64,000 nt of DNA from Microbacterium halotolerans (GTDB lineage: Bacteria > Actinomycetota > Actinomycetes > Actinomycetales > Microbacteriaceae), in assembly GCF_003569805.1 (NCBI RefSeq), contig NZ_KZ984051.1, positions 1,931,895 to 1,995,894 on the forward strand. The letters are read 5' to 3'. The notes below the pieces were generated by a model. That model ran no database searches. It saw only the letters and a program-made list of their open reading frames with translations, and was not told where the DNA came from. Each line of letters starts with the position of its first letter. Position 1 is the first letter of the stretch. Of this stretch, positions 17,613 to 26,179 are shown one piece after another. The position numbers and the translations under genes were made by a program.

Positions 17613-20588
17613 GTGACCTCGACGACAGCGCCGACGCCCAAATCACCGCCCAGCCCGATGCGGAGAGTGATCACGATCGCGGTGATCGTGATCGCAGCCC
17701 TTGTCGCGGCCTTCTTCCTGTTCGCGAATCTGTACGCGGACTTCCTCTGGTACGACCAGCTCGGCTTCGACAGCGTGCTGCTCACCCAGTGGGGCGCGCG
17801 GGGGCTGATGTTCGTCATCGGCTTCGTCGCGATGGCGGTGCCGCTCTGGCTGTCGATCCACCTGGCGCACCGGTTGCGACCGGTGTACGCGCAGCTGAGC
17901 TCGCAGCTGGACCGCTACCAGGAGGTCATCGAGCCGCTGAGGCGTCTGGCCACCTGGGGCATCCCGATCTTCTTCGGCTTCTTCGCCGGCTTCTCGGCTG
18001 CGACGAACTGGGAGACGGCGGCCCTGTGGCTGAACGGCGGCGCGGTCGGTGAAGCCGACCCCGAGTTCGGCCTCGACCTCGGCTTCTACATGTTCAGTCT
18101 GCCGTTCTTCCAGGGAGTGCTCGCGTTCGCGTCCGCCGTGGTGCTGCTCGGCCTCGTGCTCACGCTCGTCGTGTCGTACCTGTACGGTTCGGTGCGCATC
18201 GGGCAGGGCGAGCTGCGCATCTCGAAAGCCGCGCGCTTCCAGATCGCGATCACCGCAGCGGTGTACATCCTGCTGCAGGCCGTGAGCCTGTGGCTCGATC
18301 GCTACAGCAAGCTCGTCGAGCCCGGCGATCGGATCACGGGCCCCGGTTACGTGGGCACGCACGCCGAGATCCCCGGCCTGACGATTCTGTCGATCGCCGC
18401 CGTGCTCGTCGCGGTGCTCTTCCTCATCACCGCGTTCATCGGGCGCTGGCGCCTGCCGCTGGTCGGCACCGGCCTGCTGCTGGTCACGGCGATCGTGGTG
18501 AACCTCGCGTACCCGGCCATCATCAACACCCTGCAGGTGCAGCCGAACCAGTTCGCCTACGAGAGCGACTACTATCAGCGCAACGTCGACGGCACGCGCA
18601 CCGCATACGACATCGACAACATCGAGGTGGAGTCGTACTCTCCCTCGACCGCCACGGAGGCCGGTCAGCTCCGCGACGACGCTGCGACGACCGCGTCGCT
18701 GCGCCTGATGGACCCCGCGGTGATCAGCCCGACGATGCGTCAGCTGCAGCAGCACTTCCCGTACTACAGCTTCGAGCAGACGCTCGACGTCGACCGCTAC
18801 GAGATCGACGGCGAGACGCAGGACACCGTCGTGGCGGTGCGCGAGCTGAACCAGGAGAATCTGGAGAGCCAGTCCTGGCAGAACACCGCCGTGGTCTACA
18901 CCCACGGCTACGGCCTCGTCGCCGCCAAGGGCAACGAGCGCACGACCGACGGATGGCCGGTGTTCCTCGAGAGCGGCATCCCGACCAGCGGCATCTTCAG
19001 CGAGATGGACTACGAGCCGCGGATCTACTTCGGCGAGAACTCACCGGAGTACTCGGTGGTGGGGCAGCCGGAGGGTGCAGATCCGCTCGAGCTCGACTAC
19101 GCCCGCGGCGAGGATGGTGCGAGCGAGACCCGCACCACGTTCACCGGCGACGGCGGTCCGAGCGTCGGCAGCTTCCTCAACAAACTGGTCTACTCGCTGA
19201 AGTTCCAGTCGGAGCAGATCTTCCTGTCGCAGTACGTGAACGAGGAATCGCAGATCCTCTACGACCGCAACCCGGTCGATCGCGTGCAGAAGGCGGCGCC
19301 GTACCTGACCATCGACAGCGACCCGTACCCCACGGTCGTCGACGGGAAGGTGAAGTGGGTCGTCGACGGCTACACGACCAGCGCGACGTACCCGTACTCG
19401 ACGCCCGTCGGCCTGGGAGATGCGATCAGCGACTCCAACGTGCCTCAGCCGCAGGTGCGTCTGGACGAGATCAACTACATCCGGAACTCGGTCAAGGCCA
19501 CCGTCGACGCCTACGACGGATCGGTCACGCTCTACGCGTGGGACGACGAGGACCCGGTGCTGAAGGCGTGGCAGAACGTGTACCCGTCGACCATCGAGCC
19601 GATCAGTGAGATGTCAGGCGAGCTGATGAGTCACGTGCGCTACCCGACGGACCTGTTCAAGGTGCAGCGCGAGATGCTCGGCGTCTACCACGTCGATGAC
19701 GCCAACAGCTTCTACCAGCGCGACAACGTATGGAACACACCGGACGACCCGCAGAACTCGAGCGTCAAGCAGCCGCCGTACTACCTCACGATGCAGATGC
19801 CGAATCAGGATGATCCGTCGTACTCGCTGTACACGACCTTCATCCCGCCGGGGGAGGGCGAGGACAGCCGCAACGTGCTGCTCGGCTATCTCTCCGCCGA
19901 CGCGGACGCAGGGTCGACCGATGGCGAAGTGCGCGACGACTACGGCACGCTGAGGCTGTTGCAGATCTCGTCGAATACCACGGTTGCCGGCCCCGGACAG
20001 GTGCAGAACACCTTCGACTCCGATCCGTCGATCGCCGACGAGAGGAACGTCCTGCAGCTGGGCGATTCGGAGCTGGAACTCGGAAACCTGCTCACCGTGC
20101 CGGTCGGCGGCGGATTCCTCTACGTACAGCCCGTGTACGTGCAGTCGACCGCAGGCACCTCATACCCGCTGCTCCAGCGTGTGTTCGTCTCGTTCGGCGA
20201 CCAGCTCGCATTCACTGACACGCTCGCCGAAGGCCTTGACGAGATCTTCGGCGGCGACTCGGGCACCGAGACCGGTGACTCCGAGGTGGCGGAGAACCCG
20301 GACGAGGCGGAGGACGTGCCGACGCCGGATACTCCGGACGCTCCGGATGACTCCGAAGGGAGCGGTGACGAGGACCCAGGCGACGAGGGCACCGAAGACG
20401 GAGCCGACACGGGCGGCAGCGACGCCGGGTCGGCCGAACGGCAGCAGGCCCTCGCCGACGCCCAGGACGCCATTGCGGAGCGCAACGAGGCTCTTGAAAG
20501 CGGCGACCAGGTTGCGATCGCCGAAGCCAACGAGCGGCTCGGCGAGGCCGTTCAGAAGCTCCTCGAGCTGGAGGGCGACACGCCATAG
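17613..20588 (+). CDS. UPF0182 family large membrane protein
   Basis: 991 residues, the usual length for UPF0182 (COG1615). About seven membrane helices lie in the first 310 residues; a long extracytoplasmic domain follows with conserved aromatic- and Asp-rich blocks (FLWYDQLGFDSVL, VQPNQFAYESDYYQRN, YLTIDSDPYPTVVDG). The last 115 residues are an acidic Asp/Glu/Gly/Thr-rich linker and a short coiled coil (AERNEALESGDQVAIAEANE), which varies between species. No enzymatic activity is established for the family. The start GTG 17613 follows a -10-like TAGGAT by six bases. It follows the PDZ-Lon gene, and both may act at the envelope. Confidence 0.88.
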   Translation: MTSTTAPTPKSPPSPMRRVITIAVIVIAALVAAFFLFANLYADFLWYDQLGFDSVLLTQWGARGLMFVIGFVAMAVPLWLSIHLAHRLRPVYAQLSSQLDRYQEVIEPLRRLATWGIPIFFGFFAGFSAATNWETAALWLNGGAVGEADPEFGLDLGFYMFSLPFFQGVLAFASAVVLLGLVLTLVVSYLYGSVRIGQGELRISKAARFQIAITAAVYILLQAVSLWLDRYSKLVEPGDRITGPGYVGTHAEIPGLTILSIAAVLVAVLFLITAFIGRWRLPLVGTGLLLVTAIVVNLAYPAIINTLQVQPNQFAYESDYYQRNVDGTRTAYDIDNIEVESYSPSTATEAGQLRDDAATTASLRLMDPAVISPTMRQLQQHFPYYSFEQTLDVDRYEIDGETQDTVVAVRELNQENLESQSWQNTAVVYTHGYGLVAAKGNERTTDGWPVFLESGIPTSGIFSEMDYEPRIYFGENSPEYSVVGQPEGADPLELDYARGEDGASETRTTFTGDGGPSVGSFLNKLVYSLKFQSEQIFLSQYVNEESQILYDRNPVDRVQKAAPYLTIDSDPYPTVVDGKVKWVVDGYTTSATYPYSTPVGLGDAISDSNVPQPQVRLDEINYIRNSVKATVDAYDGSVTLYAWDDEDPVLKAWQNVYPSTIEPISEMSGELMSHVRYPTDLFKVQREMLGVYHVDDANSFYQRDNVWNTPDDPQNSSVKQPPYYLTMQMPNQDDPSYSLYTTFIPPGEGEDSRNVLLGYLSADADAGSTDGEVRDDYGTLRLLQISSNTTVAGPGQVQNTFDSDPSIADERNVLQLGDSELELGNLLTVPVGGGFLYVQPVYVQSTAGTSYPLLQRVFVSFGDQLAFTDTLAEGLDEIFGGDSGTETGDSEVAENPDEAEDVPTPDTPDAPDDSEGSGDEDPGDEGTEDGADTGGSDAGSAERQQALADAQDAIAERNEALESGDQVAIAEANERLGEAVQKLLELEGDTP

Positions 20589-20609
20589 GGCGTGTCGGAA
20601 GGGGCTCGA

Positions 20610-20639
20610 TTCGACGGCTGTTCACCCGCGTGTTAGGCT
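20610..20639 (+). promoter_or_regulatory. Promoter of the initiator tRNA gene
   Basis: A -35-like TTCGAC (20610-20615) and a -10 TAGGCT (20634-20639) with 18 bases between them; transcription should begin about 20646, five bases before the tRNA. Confidence 0.55.
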
Positions 20640-20650
20640 ATTACATGTGC

Positions 20651-20724
20651 CGCGGGGTGGAGCAGTTCGGTAGCTCGCCGGGCTCATAACCCGGAGGCCG
20701 CAGGTTCAAATCCTGCCCCCGCAA
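20651..20724 (+). tRNA. tRNA-Met, initiator type, anticodon CAT
   Basis: Full cloverleaf: acceptor 20651-20657 with 20717-20723, anticodon stem CCGGG/CCCGG around loop CTCATAA (anticodon 20685-20687), T arm GCAGG-TTCAAAT-CCTGC. The acceptor has a C1-A72 mismatch and the anticodon stem carries G-C pairs next to the loop, both marks of the initiator tRNA. CCA is not encoded. Confidence 0.93.
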
Positions 20725-20735
20725 CAAAACAAAGA

Positions 20736-20773
20736 ACGAAGGCCCGGATCTCAGTCGAGATCCGGGCCTTCGT
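20736..20773 (+). terminator. Strong hairpin terminator after tRNA-Met
   Basis: A perfect 17-bp stem (20736-20752 with 20757-20773) around a four-base loop AGTC, directly after the tRNA. There is no long T run, as is common in high-GC actinobacteria. Confidence 0.8.
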
Positions 20774-20875
20774 CGTTCTCATGCAACCCCGTCCGGCTCG
20801 ACGCAGTTCTTGCCGGACATTCGCCGGGTCAAGGGTGTGGCGGGGCGGTCCCCAAGTGGATACGGGGAATCTGGT

Positions 20876-21322
20876 TCAGGGCTCGATCACGATCTTGCCG
20901 CGGGCGGCGCCCGCCGCCATGCGGGCGAGCATCTCCGGCGCCGCGTCGAGACGGTGCACGCCGTCGGGGATCCGTCGCAGCGCCGTCGCAGGGACGACGA
21001 CGCGTTCGGCGAGCGCCGAATGCCCGTAGCTGAACAGGTCGGCCCATACCCGGTCCCGCGGGCGGAGATCCTGTACCCCGGAGCCCGTCTCGACCACCTC
21101 GCCGGCCAGGTCCACCCCCAGGCCGGGGAACTTCGGAGCGGACATGCCGTAGTAGGCACGCGCGATCCGGGGTCGCCCGAAGAGGACGTCGAGGTCGGCC
21201 ATGTTGAGCGAGCTGGCGCGCACCCGCACGATGACCTCGCCCGGGCCCGGCGACGGATCCGGAACCTCGTCGACTCGCAGAACCTCGGGGCCGCCGTACC
21301 CGTCTCGCACGAGAGCTCTCAT
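20876..21322 (-). pseudogene. Medium-chain dehydrogenase/quinone oxidoreductase with internal deletion
   Basis: 148 residues from ATG 21322. The first about 125 residues are a normal MDR catalytic domain (RALVRDGYGGPEVLRVDEVP, SLNMADLDVLFGRP, FPGLGVDLAGEVVETGSG). The sequence then jumps from IPDGV to a short tail, MAAGAARGKIVIEP, which is the last strand of the family. The whole Rossmann cofactor domain is missing, without a frameshift. The family is normally about 310-330 residues, so this cannot bind NAD(P)H as usual. It overlaps the Ddn-like stop by four bases (ATGA) and remains in that operon. It might be a non-functional remnant or a mini-protein; I favour remnant. Confidence 0.75.
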
Positions 21323-21810
21323 GCGCTCGCCGTCGGCGCGTCCTCGAGGAGGAGGCACTCGTCGACTCCGAAGAGGTGCGCGACGACCCGATCACCCGTG
21401 CCGAGGAGGTGCATCACGTCGTGGCGGGGGACGACACGCGGCGCCGTGACGGCGCGGACCTCGCCTTCCGTCTCGACCTCGGCTGACCCGGCGGCGAGGA
21501 GATTCTTCAGCCAATCGGGCGTCGTCCCGTACGGCAGCGTCACGATCCATCCGCTCTGCGTCCGCCGCAGCCCGATGGGTGTGCGATAAGGGCGGCCGGA
21601 TCGTCGACCGACCGTGCGGATCACCTGCGCGGACGCCCCGGGCGTTCCGGCCGTGCGCATCGCCCCACGGTTGAAGCGGTCGCGTCCGAGACGCCGCACC
21701 AACGCCACGCCGGGCTCCCACTTCGTGCGCAGCGCGAGGACGAGCGCGGCGAGAGGAGCCACGACGATGACGATGGTCGTACCCAGTGCGATGAGGGCCC
21801 TGCGCCGCAT
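21319..21810 (-). CDS. Ddn-like nitroreductase / deazaflavin-dependent oxidoreductase
   Basis: 163 residues of the DUF385/Ddn family, split-barrel proteins that often bind coenzyme F420 and reduce quinones or nitro compounds. The N-terminus has a hydrophobic helix (about 4-27), then the family core GRRSGRPYRTPIGLR and WIVTLPYGTTPDWLKNL. The C-terminal HDVMHLLGTGDRVVAHLF is less typical. ATG 21810 has AAGGGGA close upstream. The gene is first in a two-gene unit with the dehydrogenase remnant and is divergent from the TetR gene. F420 use is inference; no F420 genes are in the window. Confidence 0.82.
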   Translation of the reverse strand: MRRRALIALGTTIVIVVAPLAALVLALRTKWEPGVALVRRLGRDRFNRGAMRTAGTPGASAQVIRTVGRRSGRPYRTPIGLRRTQSGWIVTLPYGTTPDWLKNLLAAGSAEVETEGEVRAVTAPRVVPRHDVMHLLGTGDRVVAHLFGVDECLLLEDAPTASA

Positions 21811-21817
21811 TGTTCCC

Positions 21818-21852
21818 CTTACGTTGTAAGTCGTACGTTGTAAGGTAACGTA
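21818..21852. promoter_or_regulatory. Probable TetR operator between divergent genes
   Basis: Two direct copies of ACGTTGTAAG (21821-21830 and 21835-21844), 14 bases apart. The first is part of a palindrome CTTAC-GTT-GTAAG (21818-21830); the second is part of TACGTT-(6)-TAACGTA (21834-21852). The repeats lie just before the Ddn-like start and 45 bases before tetR, where a repressor could block both promoters. Confidence 0.6.
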
Positions 21853-21896
21853 GCGCCACGTTCCCGTCAACAGATGAGTCGGAGAGTCAAGAGGAG

Positions 21897-22595
21897 ATGC
21901 CGAATCTCGATGCCGCCGCTCCGAGCGCTCGCGGATCCCTGTCTCGTGAGCGGGTGCTCGAGGTCGCGCTCGCGCTTGCGGACCGCAAGGGGATCGATGC
22001 GCTGACGATGCGTGCGCTTGCCAAGGAACTCGGCATCGAGGCGATGTCGCTCTATCACTACGTCGCAGGCAAGAACGACCTGCTCGATGGGTTGGCCGAG
22101 GCTGTCGCAATGGAGGTCGAGTCCGCGGTCGCGGACCAGAATCCGGGATCCCCCAGAGAATGGAAGCGCACGCTGCGCCGACGGATCCTCACGTCCCGCG
22201 AGGTGATGCTGCGCCACCGCTGGGCCCCCGGCGTGTTCGAGGGGCGCGCGAGCCCCAGCGCCGCCATCGTCCGCTACTTCGACGCATCGATCGCGCTCAT
22301 GCGCTTCGGCGGCCTGTCGTACGACCTCGTGCACCATGCTCTGCACGCTCTCGGAAGTCGCCTCCTCGGCTTCTCTCAAGAGCTGTTCGACCCGGCCGGA
22401 TCCGCGGACGAGGACGCGTCGCAGGGGATGCCTGCGCAGATGGTGGCGGATGCTCCCCACATCGTCGAGATGGTCGCGAATATCGCTCACGATGACGGGG
22501 AGACGACCCTCGGGCGGTGCGACGATCAGGCTGAGTTCGAGTTCGGGCTCGATCTTGTGCTCGACGGGCTGGAGCGTGTGGCCGCGGGCCGCTGA
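21897..22595 (+). CDS. TetR/AcrR family regulator
   Basis: 232 residues. The N-terminal helix-turn-helix is clear (LTMRALAKELGIEAMSLYHY, about 38-57), and the C-terminal part resembles the TetR_C ligand domain of class-1 tetracycline-repressor-like proteins. It should bind the repeats at 21818-21852 and control the divergent Ddn-like operon and itself; this comes from position and palindromes, not from data. The start ATG 21897 has AGAGGAG only one or two bases upstream, tighter than usual, so the true start could be a few codons downstream. Confidence 0.85.
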   Translation: MPNLDAAAPSARGSLSRERVLEVALALADRKGIDALTMRALAKELGIEAMSLYHYVAGKNDLLDGLAEAVAMEVESAVADQNPGSPREWKRTLRRRILTSREVMLRHRWAPGVFEGRASPSAAIVRYFDASIALMRFGGLSYDLVHHALHALGSRLLGFSQELFDPAGSADEDASQGMPAQMVADAPHIVEMVANIAHDDGETTLGRCDDQAEFEFGLDLVLDGLERVAAGR

Positions 22596-22787
22596 GCTGA
22601 CGAGTCGACGAGTCCGACTGCGACGACGTGGATTGCGAACCCGGACTCAGCGATGTGCCGGATGACGGCATCCTGCGGGCAGCCACCATCCAGCATGCTC
22701 ACCGACCTAGTGGACGGGCAGCGGGGCCCTGTTGTTCCAACCGGACCTTTGCGGAGCACGGACGGTTCCGCGGCCAGGTCGTTCTGG

Positions 22788-23459
22788 CTACAACCAGCCC
22801 AGCAGCGACGCGATCAGCATCGCGACGGGGACGAACAGCGCGGCCAGGGCGAGGCCGAGCGCCGATGACGCGCCCGTCGTCTTTCCGAGCTCCATCGCAC
22901 GTGCGGTGCCGATCGCGTGGGCCGACAGCCCGATCGCGAGCCCCTGCGACACGGGATCCCTTCGGCGCAGCAGACGGAGCATCGGCGGCCCTGCGACGGC
23001 GCCGAGGATCCCGGTGAGGATCGAGAACACCGCCGCGAGTGAGACGTCGACGCCGAGCACACCCGCGACGGCCGCTGAGACCGCCGAAGTCGCGTGCTTG
23101 GGGGCGAGTGCCAGCAGAACGTCATGCGGAACGCCGAGCAGCCACGCCACGAGCGTGGTGGCCGCGATGCCGACGATCGTGCCGACCAGGCCGGCGATCA
23201 GCAGCGGGGGCATCAGCCGTCCGAGCTCACGCCCGTGGCGCCGGATGGGCAGTGCCAGCGCGACGATCGCGGGGGCGAGCAGCGCTGTCAGGGGCACAGT
23301 TCCCTCCTGGTATTCGGCCAGCGGCGTCCGCGTGATCAGCAGCACCGCCGCGATCACGATCGTGCTCACGAGCACGGGGTTGACCCACCCGTGTCCGAAT
23401 CGCGCCAGCCATGCCGCGCCGGTCCAGACCAGCAGTGTGAGCGCGAGAGCCCACATCAT
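22788..23459 (-). CDS. lrgB: LrgB/CidB family membrane protein
   Basis: 223 residues with many membrane helices and the LrgB signature region ALAPKHATSAVSAAVAGVLG and GLSAHAIGTARAMELG. LrgB works with LrgA, a holin-like protein, in control of murein hydrolase activity, and in some bacteria in pyruvate transport. Its start overlaps the end of lrgA at ATGATG. No LytSR regulator is adjacent. Confidence 0.9.
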   Translation of the reverse strand: MMWALALTLLVWTGAAWLARFGHGWVNPVLVSTIVIAAVLLITRTPLAEYQEGTVPLTALLAPAIVALALPIRRHGRELGRLMPPLLIAGLVGTIVGIAATTLVAWLLGVPHDVLLALAPKHATSAVSAAVAGVLGVDVSLAAVFSILTGILGAVAGPPMLRLLRRRDPVSQGLAIGLSAHAIGTARAMELGKTTGASSALGLALAALFVPVAMLIASLLGWL

Positions 23460-23869
23460 GAGCGGCGCACCCGTCGCATCAGCAGGTCCGCGGTGAACGC
23501 CGCGGCGAGGAACGTTGCGAGCCAGCCGACCACGAGCGCCGCAATGATCGCCATGGCGTGCTCCGCGAGCGGTCCGAAGGCAGCGATCACACCGACCGCC
23601 AACGGCACCAGCAGAAGCGGCAGCACCGCGATGAGTGTGTCTGCAGCAGGTGCGACGATGAGCGTCAGGCGGCGGCCGAGGGGAAGCAACAGCACCGCCA
23701 GCAGCAGAATCATGCCCAGCGTCGATCCGGGGACGGGCAGGTGGGCCAGCGCGCGGAGCGCCTCGCCTGCGGCGGCGAAGCCCACCAGGACTCCCGCCCC
23801 CAGCAGCCATCGGGCCAGCCTCGGCACGCTTCCCGGCGCCGGCGTACGTTCTGCGTCTGCTTCGTCCAC
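23456..23869 (-). CDS. lrgA: LrgA/CidA family holin-like protein
   Basis: 137 residues with four hydrophobic segments (LLGAGVLVGFAAAGEALRAL, PGSTLGMILLLAVLLL, TLIAVLPLLLVPLAVGVIAA and the last helix). The PVPGSTLGMILL motif is characteristic of LrgA. GTG 23869 has AAGGAG seven bases upstream, so the longer open frame toward 24172 was not used. Forms a unit with lrgB. Confidence 0.88.
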   Translation of the reverse strand: MDEADAERTPAPGSVPRLARWLLGAGVLVGFAAAGEALRALAHLPVPGSTLGMILLLAVLLLPLGRRLTLIVAPAADTLIAVLPLLLVPLAVGVIAAFGPLAEHAMAIIAALVVGWLATFLAAAFTADLLMRRVRRS

Positions 23870-23970
23870 GGTCGTCTCCTTCGGCGTCACCTGGGAGCAT
23901 TCTGTCAGCCGAACGGCATGAACCTGCTCAGCTGCGACCGGGACATCCGGATGATCCGGAGCCGGCCCGC

Positions 23971-24036
23971 GAGATGCGCACCTATTCGCCGAAACCACGT
24001 CAGAAGCGGCGCATCTCGGCGATAGGTGCGCATCTC
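23971..24036. repeat. 66-bp palindromic dispersed repeat, copy 1
   Basis: Ends are inverted copies of GAGATGCGCACCTAT (15 bp perfect, about 20 with one bulge), with a second GCGCATCTCGG inside. Its reverse complement matches 56 of 66 bases of the element at 40945-41010, without gaps. It lies between lrgA and the nitrilase gene. REP-like or a MITE remnant. Confidence 0.8.
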
Positions 24037-24069
24037 GGCAGCGGCGCGCGGGTGTGGTTAGGTGGGGGC

Positions 24070-24864
24070 ATGACCCTGGTTGCTGTTGCTCAGTTCGCCC
24101 CCACAGGCGACAAGGGGGCGAACCTCGGCGAGATCGAGCGGCTTGCGCGCGTGGCGGCGGAACGCGGCGCACGGCTGGTCGTGTTCCCGGAGTACGCGAG
24201 CTATTTCGTCAATCCGATCGACGTCACGTTCGCCGACAACGCGGAATCGCTTGACGGGCCGTTCACCGCACGGTTGCGCGAGCTCGCGGCCGATCTCGAC
24301 GTGGTCGTCGTCGCCGGCCTCGTGGAGCAGGGCACGACGACGCGCGTGCGCAACGCCGCCGTCGCGGTCGACGCGACCGGCGTCATCGCCGTCTACCGTA
24401 AGCAGCACCTGTATGACGCGTTCGGGCAGCGGGAATCGGCGTGGATCGAACCCGGGGCGACAGGCGAGCCGCAGACGTTCGTGCTCGACGGGCTCACCTT
24501 CGGCATGATGACCTGCTACGACCTGCGGTTCCCCGAGGTCGCGCGCACCCTCGCCGACGCCGACGTCGACGTCGCGGTCGTTCCCGCGGAGTGGGTGCGC
24601 GGCCCACTCAAGGAGCACCATTGGTCGACCCTGCTGACGGCTCGCGCGATCGAGAACACCATGTACCTGGCCGCAGCAGACCACCCGGCACCCATAGGGA
24701 TCGGTGCGTCAGCCGTCGTCGATCCGCAGGGTGTGCCGGTGGCGCAGCTGGCGCTCGGCACCGACGTCGCCGTCGCCGACATCGACCCGGCACGCATCGC
24801 CGCCACGCGGCGGGAGAACCCCGCCCTGGCACTGCGTCGGTACCGGGTGCTGCCGGAAGCATAG
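24070..24864 (+). CDS. Carbon-nitrogen hydrolase (nitrilase superfamily)
   Basis: 264 residues. The Glu-Lys-Cys triad is complete: Glu in FPEYASYF (about 41), Lys in YRKQHLYDAF (about 111), Cys in MMTCYDLRFPE (about 148). The sequence around the triad matches the Nit/omega-amidase and deaminated-glutathione-amidase branch rather than true nitrilases. Substrate cannot be set from sequence. ATG 24070 is a short distance after the 66-bp repeat. It converges on the aminotransferase gene, and the two could act on related amino-acid-derived compounds, as KAT-omega-amidase pairs do; that is inference. Confidence 0.87.
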   Translation: MTLVAVAQFAPTGDKGANLGEIERLARVAAERGARLVVFPEYASYFVNPIDVTFADNAESLDGPFTARLRELAADLDVVVVAGLVEQGTTTRVRNAAVAVDATGVIAVYRKQHLYDAFGQRESAWIEPGATGEPQTFVLDGLTFGMMTCYDLRFPEVARTLADADVDVAVVPAEWVRGPLKEHHWSTLLTARAIENTMYLAAADHPAPIGIGASAVVDPQGVPVAQLALGTDVAVADIDPARIAATRRENPALALRRYRVLPEA

Positions 24865-24887
24865 CCGCTCAGCTCGTGCTGAGTCGG
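24864..24887. terminator. Short bidirectional hairpin between convergent genes
   Basis: CTCAGC-TCGT-GCTGAG (24868-24883), extended by GCCG/CGGC with one unpaired base. It lies across the ends of the nitrilase and aminotransferase genes and could stop both transcripts. No T run. Confidence 0.4.
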
Positions 24888-26074
24888 CCCAGCCGTGCGG
24901 CGGCCTCCTCGAGCACTTCCACCCGCTTGCACGCTGCGAACCGCACCAGGCTCGCGTAGTCGGCACGGTTCTCGTCCGTGACGAATGCCGTCAGGGGCAC
25001 GCCGACGACGCCGACGCGCTGCGGCAGCTGACGGCACAGCTCTGCCGCGTCGGAGAAGCCCAGCGACGCGCCGTCGGCGACGGTGAAGTACGTGCCTGCT
25101 GGCTGGGAGATCCCGAAGCCTGCGGCACGGAGCCCGGCACCCAGCAGGTCCTTCTTACGGCGCATATCCTCGCGGAGATCGGCGAAGAAGGTGTCGGGCA
25201 GTCGCAGCCCCGCGGCGATGGCTGGTTGGAACGGCGAGCCGTTGACGAAGGTGAGGAACTGCTTCACGGTGAGCACCGCCGTGATGAGCTCAGCGGGGCC
25301 GGACACCCAGCCGATCTTCCATCCGGTCGCCCGGAACGTCTTGCCAGCCGAGGAGATCGTGAGCGTGCGGGCGGCGGCCTGTGGAAGCGTCGCGATCGGT
25401 ACGTGCGGCTCGTCGAAGACGAGGTGCTCGTACACCTCGTCGGTGACGATGATGGCCTCGTGCCGTTCGGCGAGCTCAGCGATCTGCTGCCGGATCTCGG
25501 CGGAGAACACCGCTCCCGTCGGGTTGTGTGGGTCGTTGAGCAGGATCACCCTGGTCCGGTCGGTGACCGCGGCGGCCAGCTCATCCGGATCGGGCTGGAA
25601 GTCGGGCCGACGCAGCGGCACCGTGCGCAGCCGACCGCCGGCGAGCGCGACGCAGGCGGCGTAGGAGTCGTAGTACGGTTCGAACACCACGACCTCATCC
25701 TCAGGGGAGTCGATCAGCGCCAGCAGCGTCGCCGACAGGGCCTCGGTCGCCCCTGTCGTCGCGAGGACCTCGGTGGCGGGGTCGACGCTGAGCCCGTAGA
25801 ACCGGTTCTGGTGCTCGCTGATCGCCTCGAGCAGCTCCGGAACGCCGCGCCCCGGCGTGTACTGGTTGTGCCCGTCCGCGATCGCCCGCTGCGCGGCCTC
25901 GAGCACTTCGGCAGGACCGTCCTCGTCGGGGAAGCCCTGCCCGAGATTGATCGATTTCGTCACGGCCGCCAGATGCGACATCTCTGCGAAAATGGTGGGA
26001 GCGATGGATCCGTCGTCTCCGAGCAGACCAGCGCCGGATGCGGTGCGCCGCCAGGCGCCGGGCACGGTTGGCAT
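24869..26074 (-). CDS. Class I/II PLP-dependent aminotransferase
   Basis: 401 residues with the PLP lysine in SSAGKTFRATGWKIGW (Lys 245). Other hallmarks are NDPHNPTG, TDEVYEHLVF and NLGQGFPDEDGP. It falls in the group of DapC-like/kynurenine aminotransferases; the NLGQGFP and TGWKIGW motifs fit both. The exact amino donor is not visible. Start at ATG 26074 or ATG 26092 (six more residues); neither has a strong Shine-Dalgarno. Confidence 0.88.
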   Translation of the reverse strand: MPTVPGAWRRTASGAGLLGDDGSIAPTIFAEMSHLAAVTKSINLGQGFPDEDGPAEVLEAAQRAIADGHNQYTPGRGVPELLEAISEHQNRFYGLSVDPATEVLATTGATEALSATLLALIDSPEDEVVVFEPYYDSYAACVALAGGRLRTVPLRRPDFQPDPDELAAAVTDRTRVILLNDPHNPTGAVFSAEIRQQIAELAERHEAIIVTDEVYEHLVFDEPHVPIATLPQAAARTLTISSAGKTFRATGWKIGWVSGPAELITAVLTVKQFLTFVNGSPFQPAIAAGLRLPDTFFADLREDMRRKKDLLGAGLRAAGFGISQPAGTYFTVADGASLGFSDAAELCRQLPQRVGVVGVPLTAFVTDENRADYASLVRFAACKRVEVLEEAAARLGRLSTS

Positions 26075-26179
26075 GTCATCACGGTACGTCATCGACTCAT
26101 TCCCAGATCTGAACCGGGTCATAGGTTCTGCAAAGGATTCGGGATCAGTCTTAAGGGGAATCGTCAGAAGGAGCACACG

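Noticed and set aside
22526..22759. Minus-strand open frame behind tetR with a GCPQDAVIRHIAES-like piece
   Set aside because: It overlaps the end of tetR on the other strand and has no start signals; might be a remnant, but I cannot tie it to a family.
24704..26179. Upstream extension of the HtrA-like protease frame
   Set aside because: It is antisense to the aminotransferase; the protease has a strong ribosome binding site at 26170-26178 and starts at 26180.
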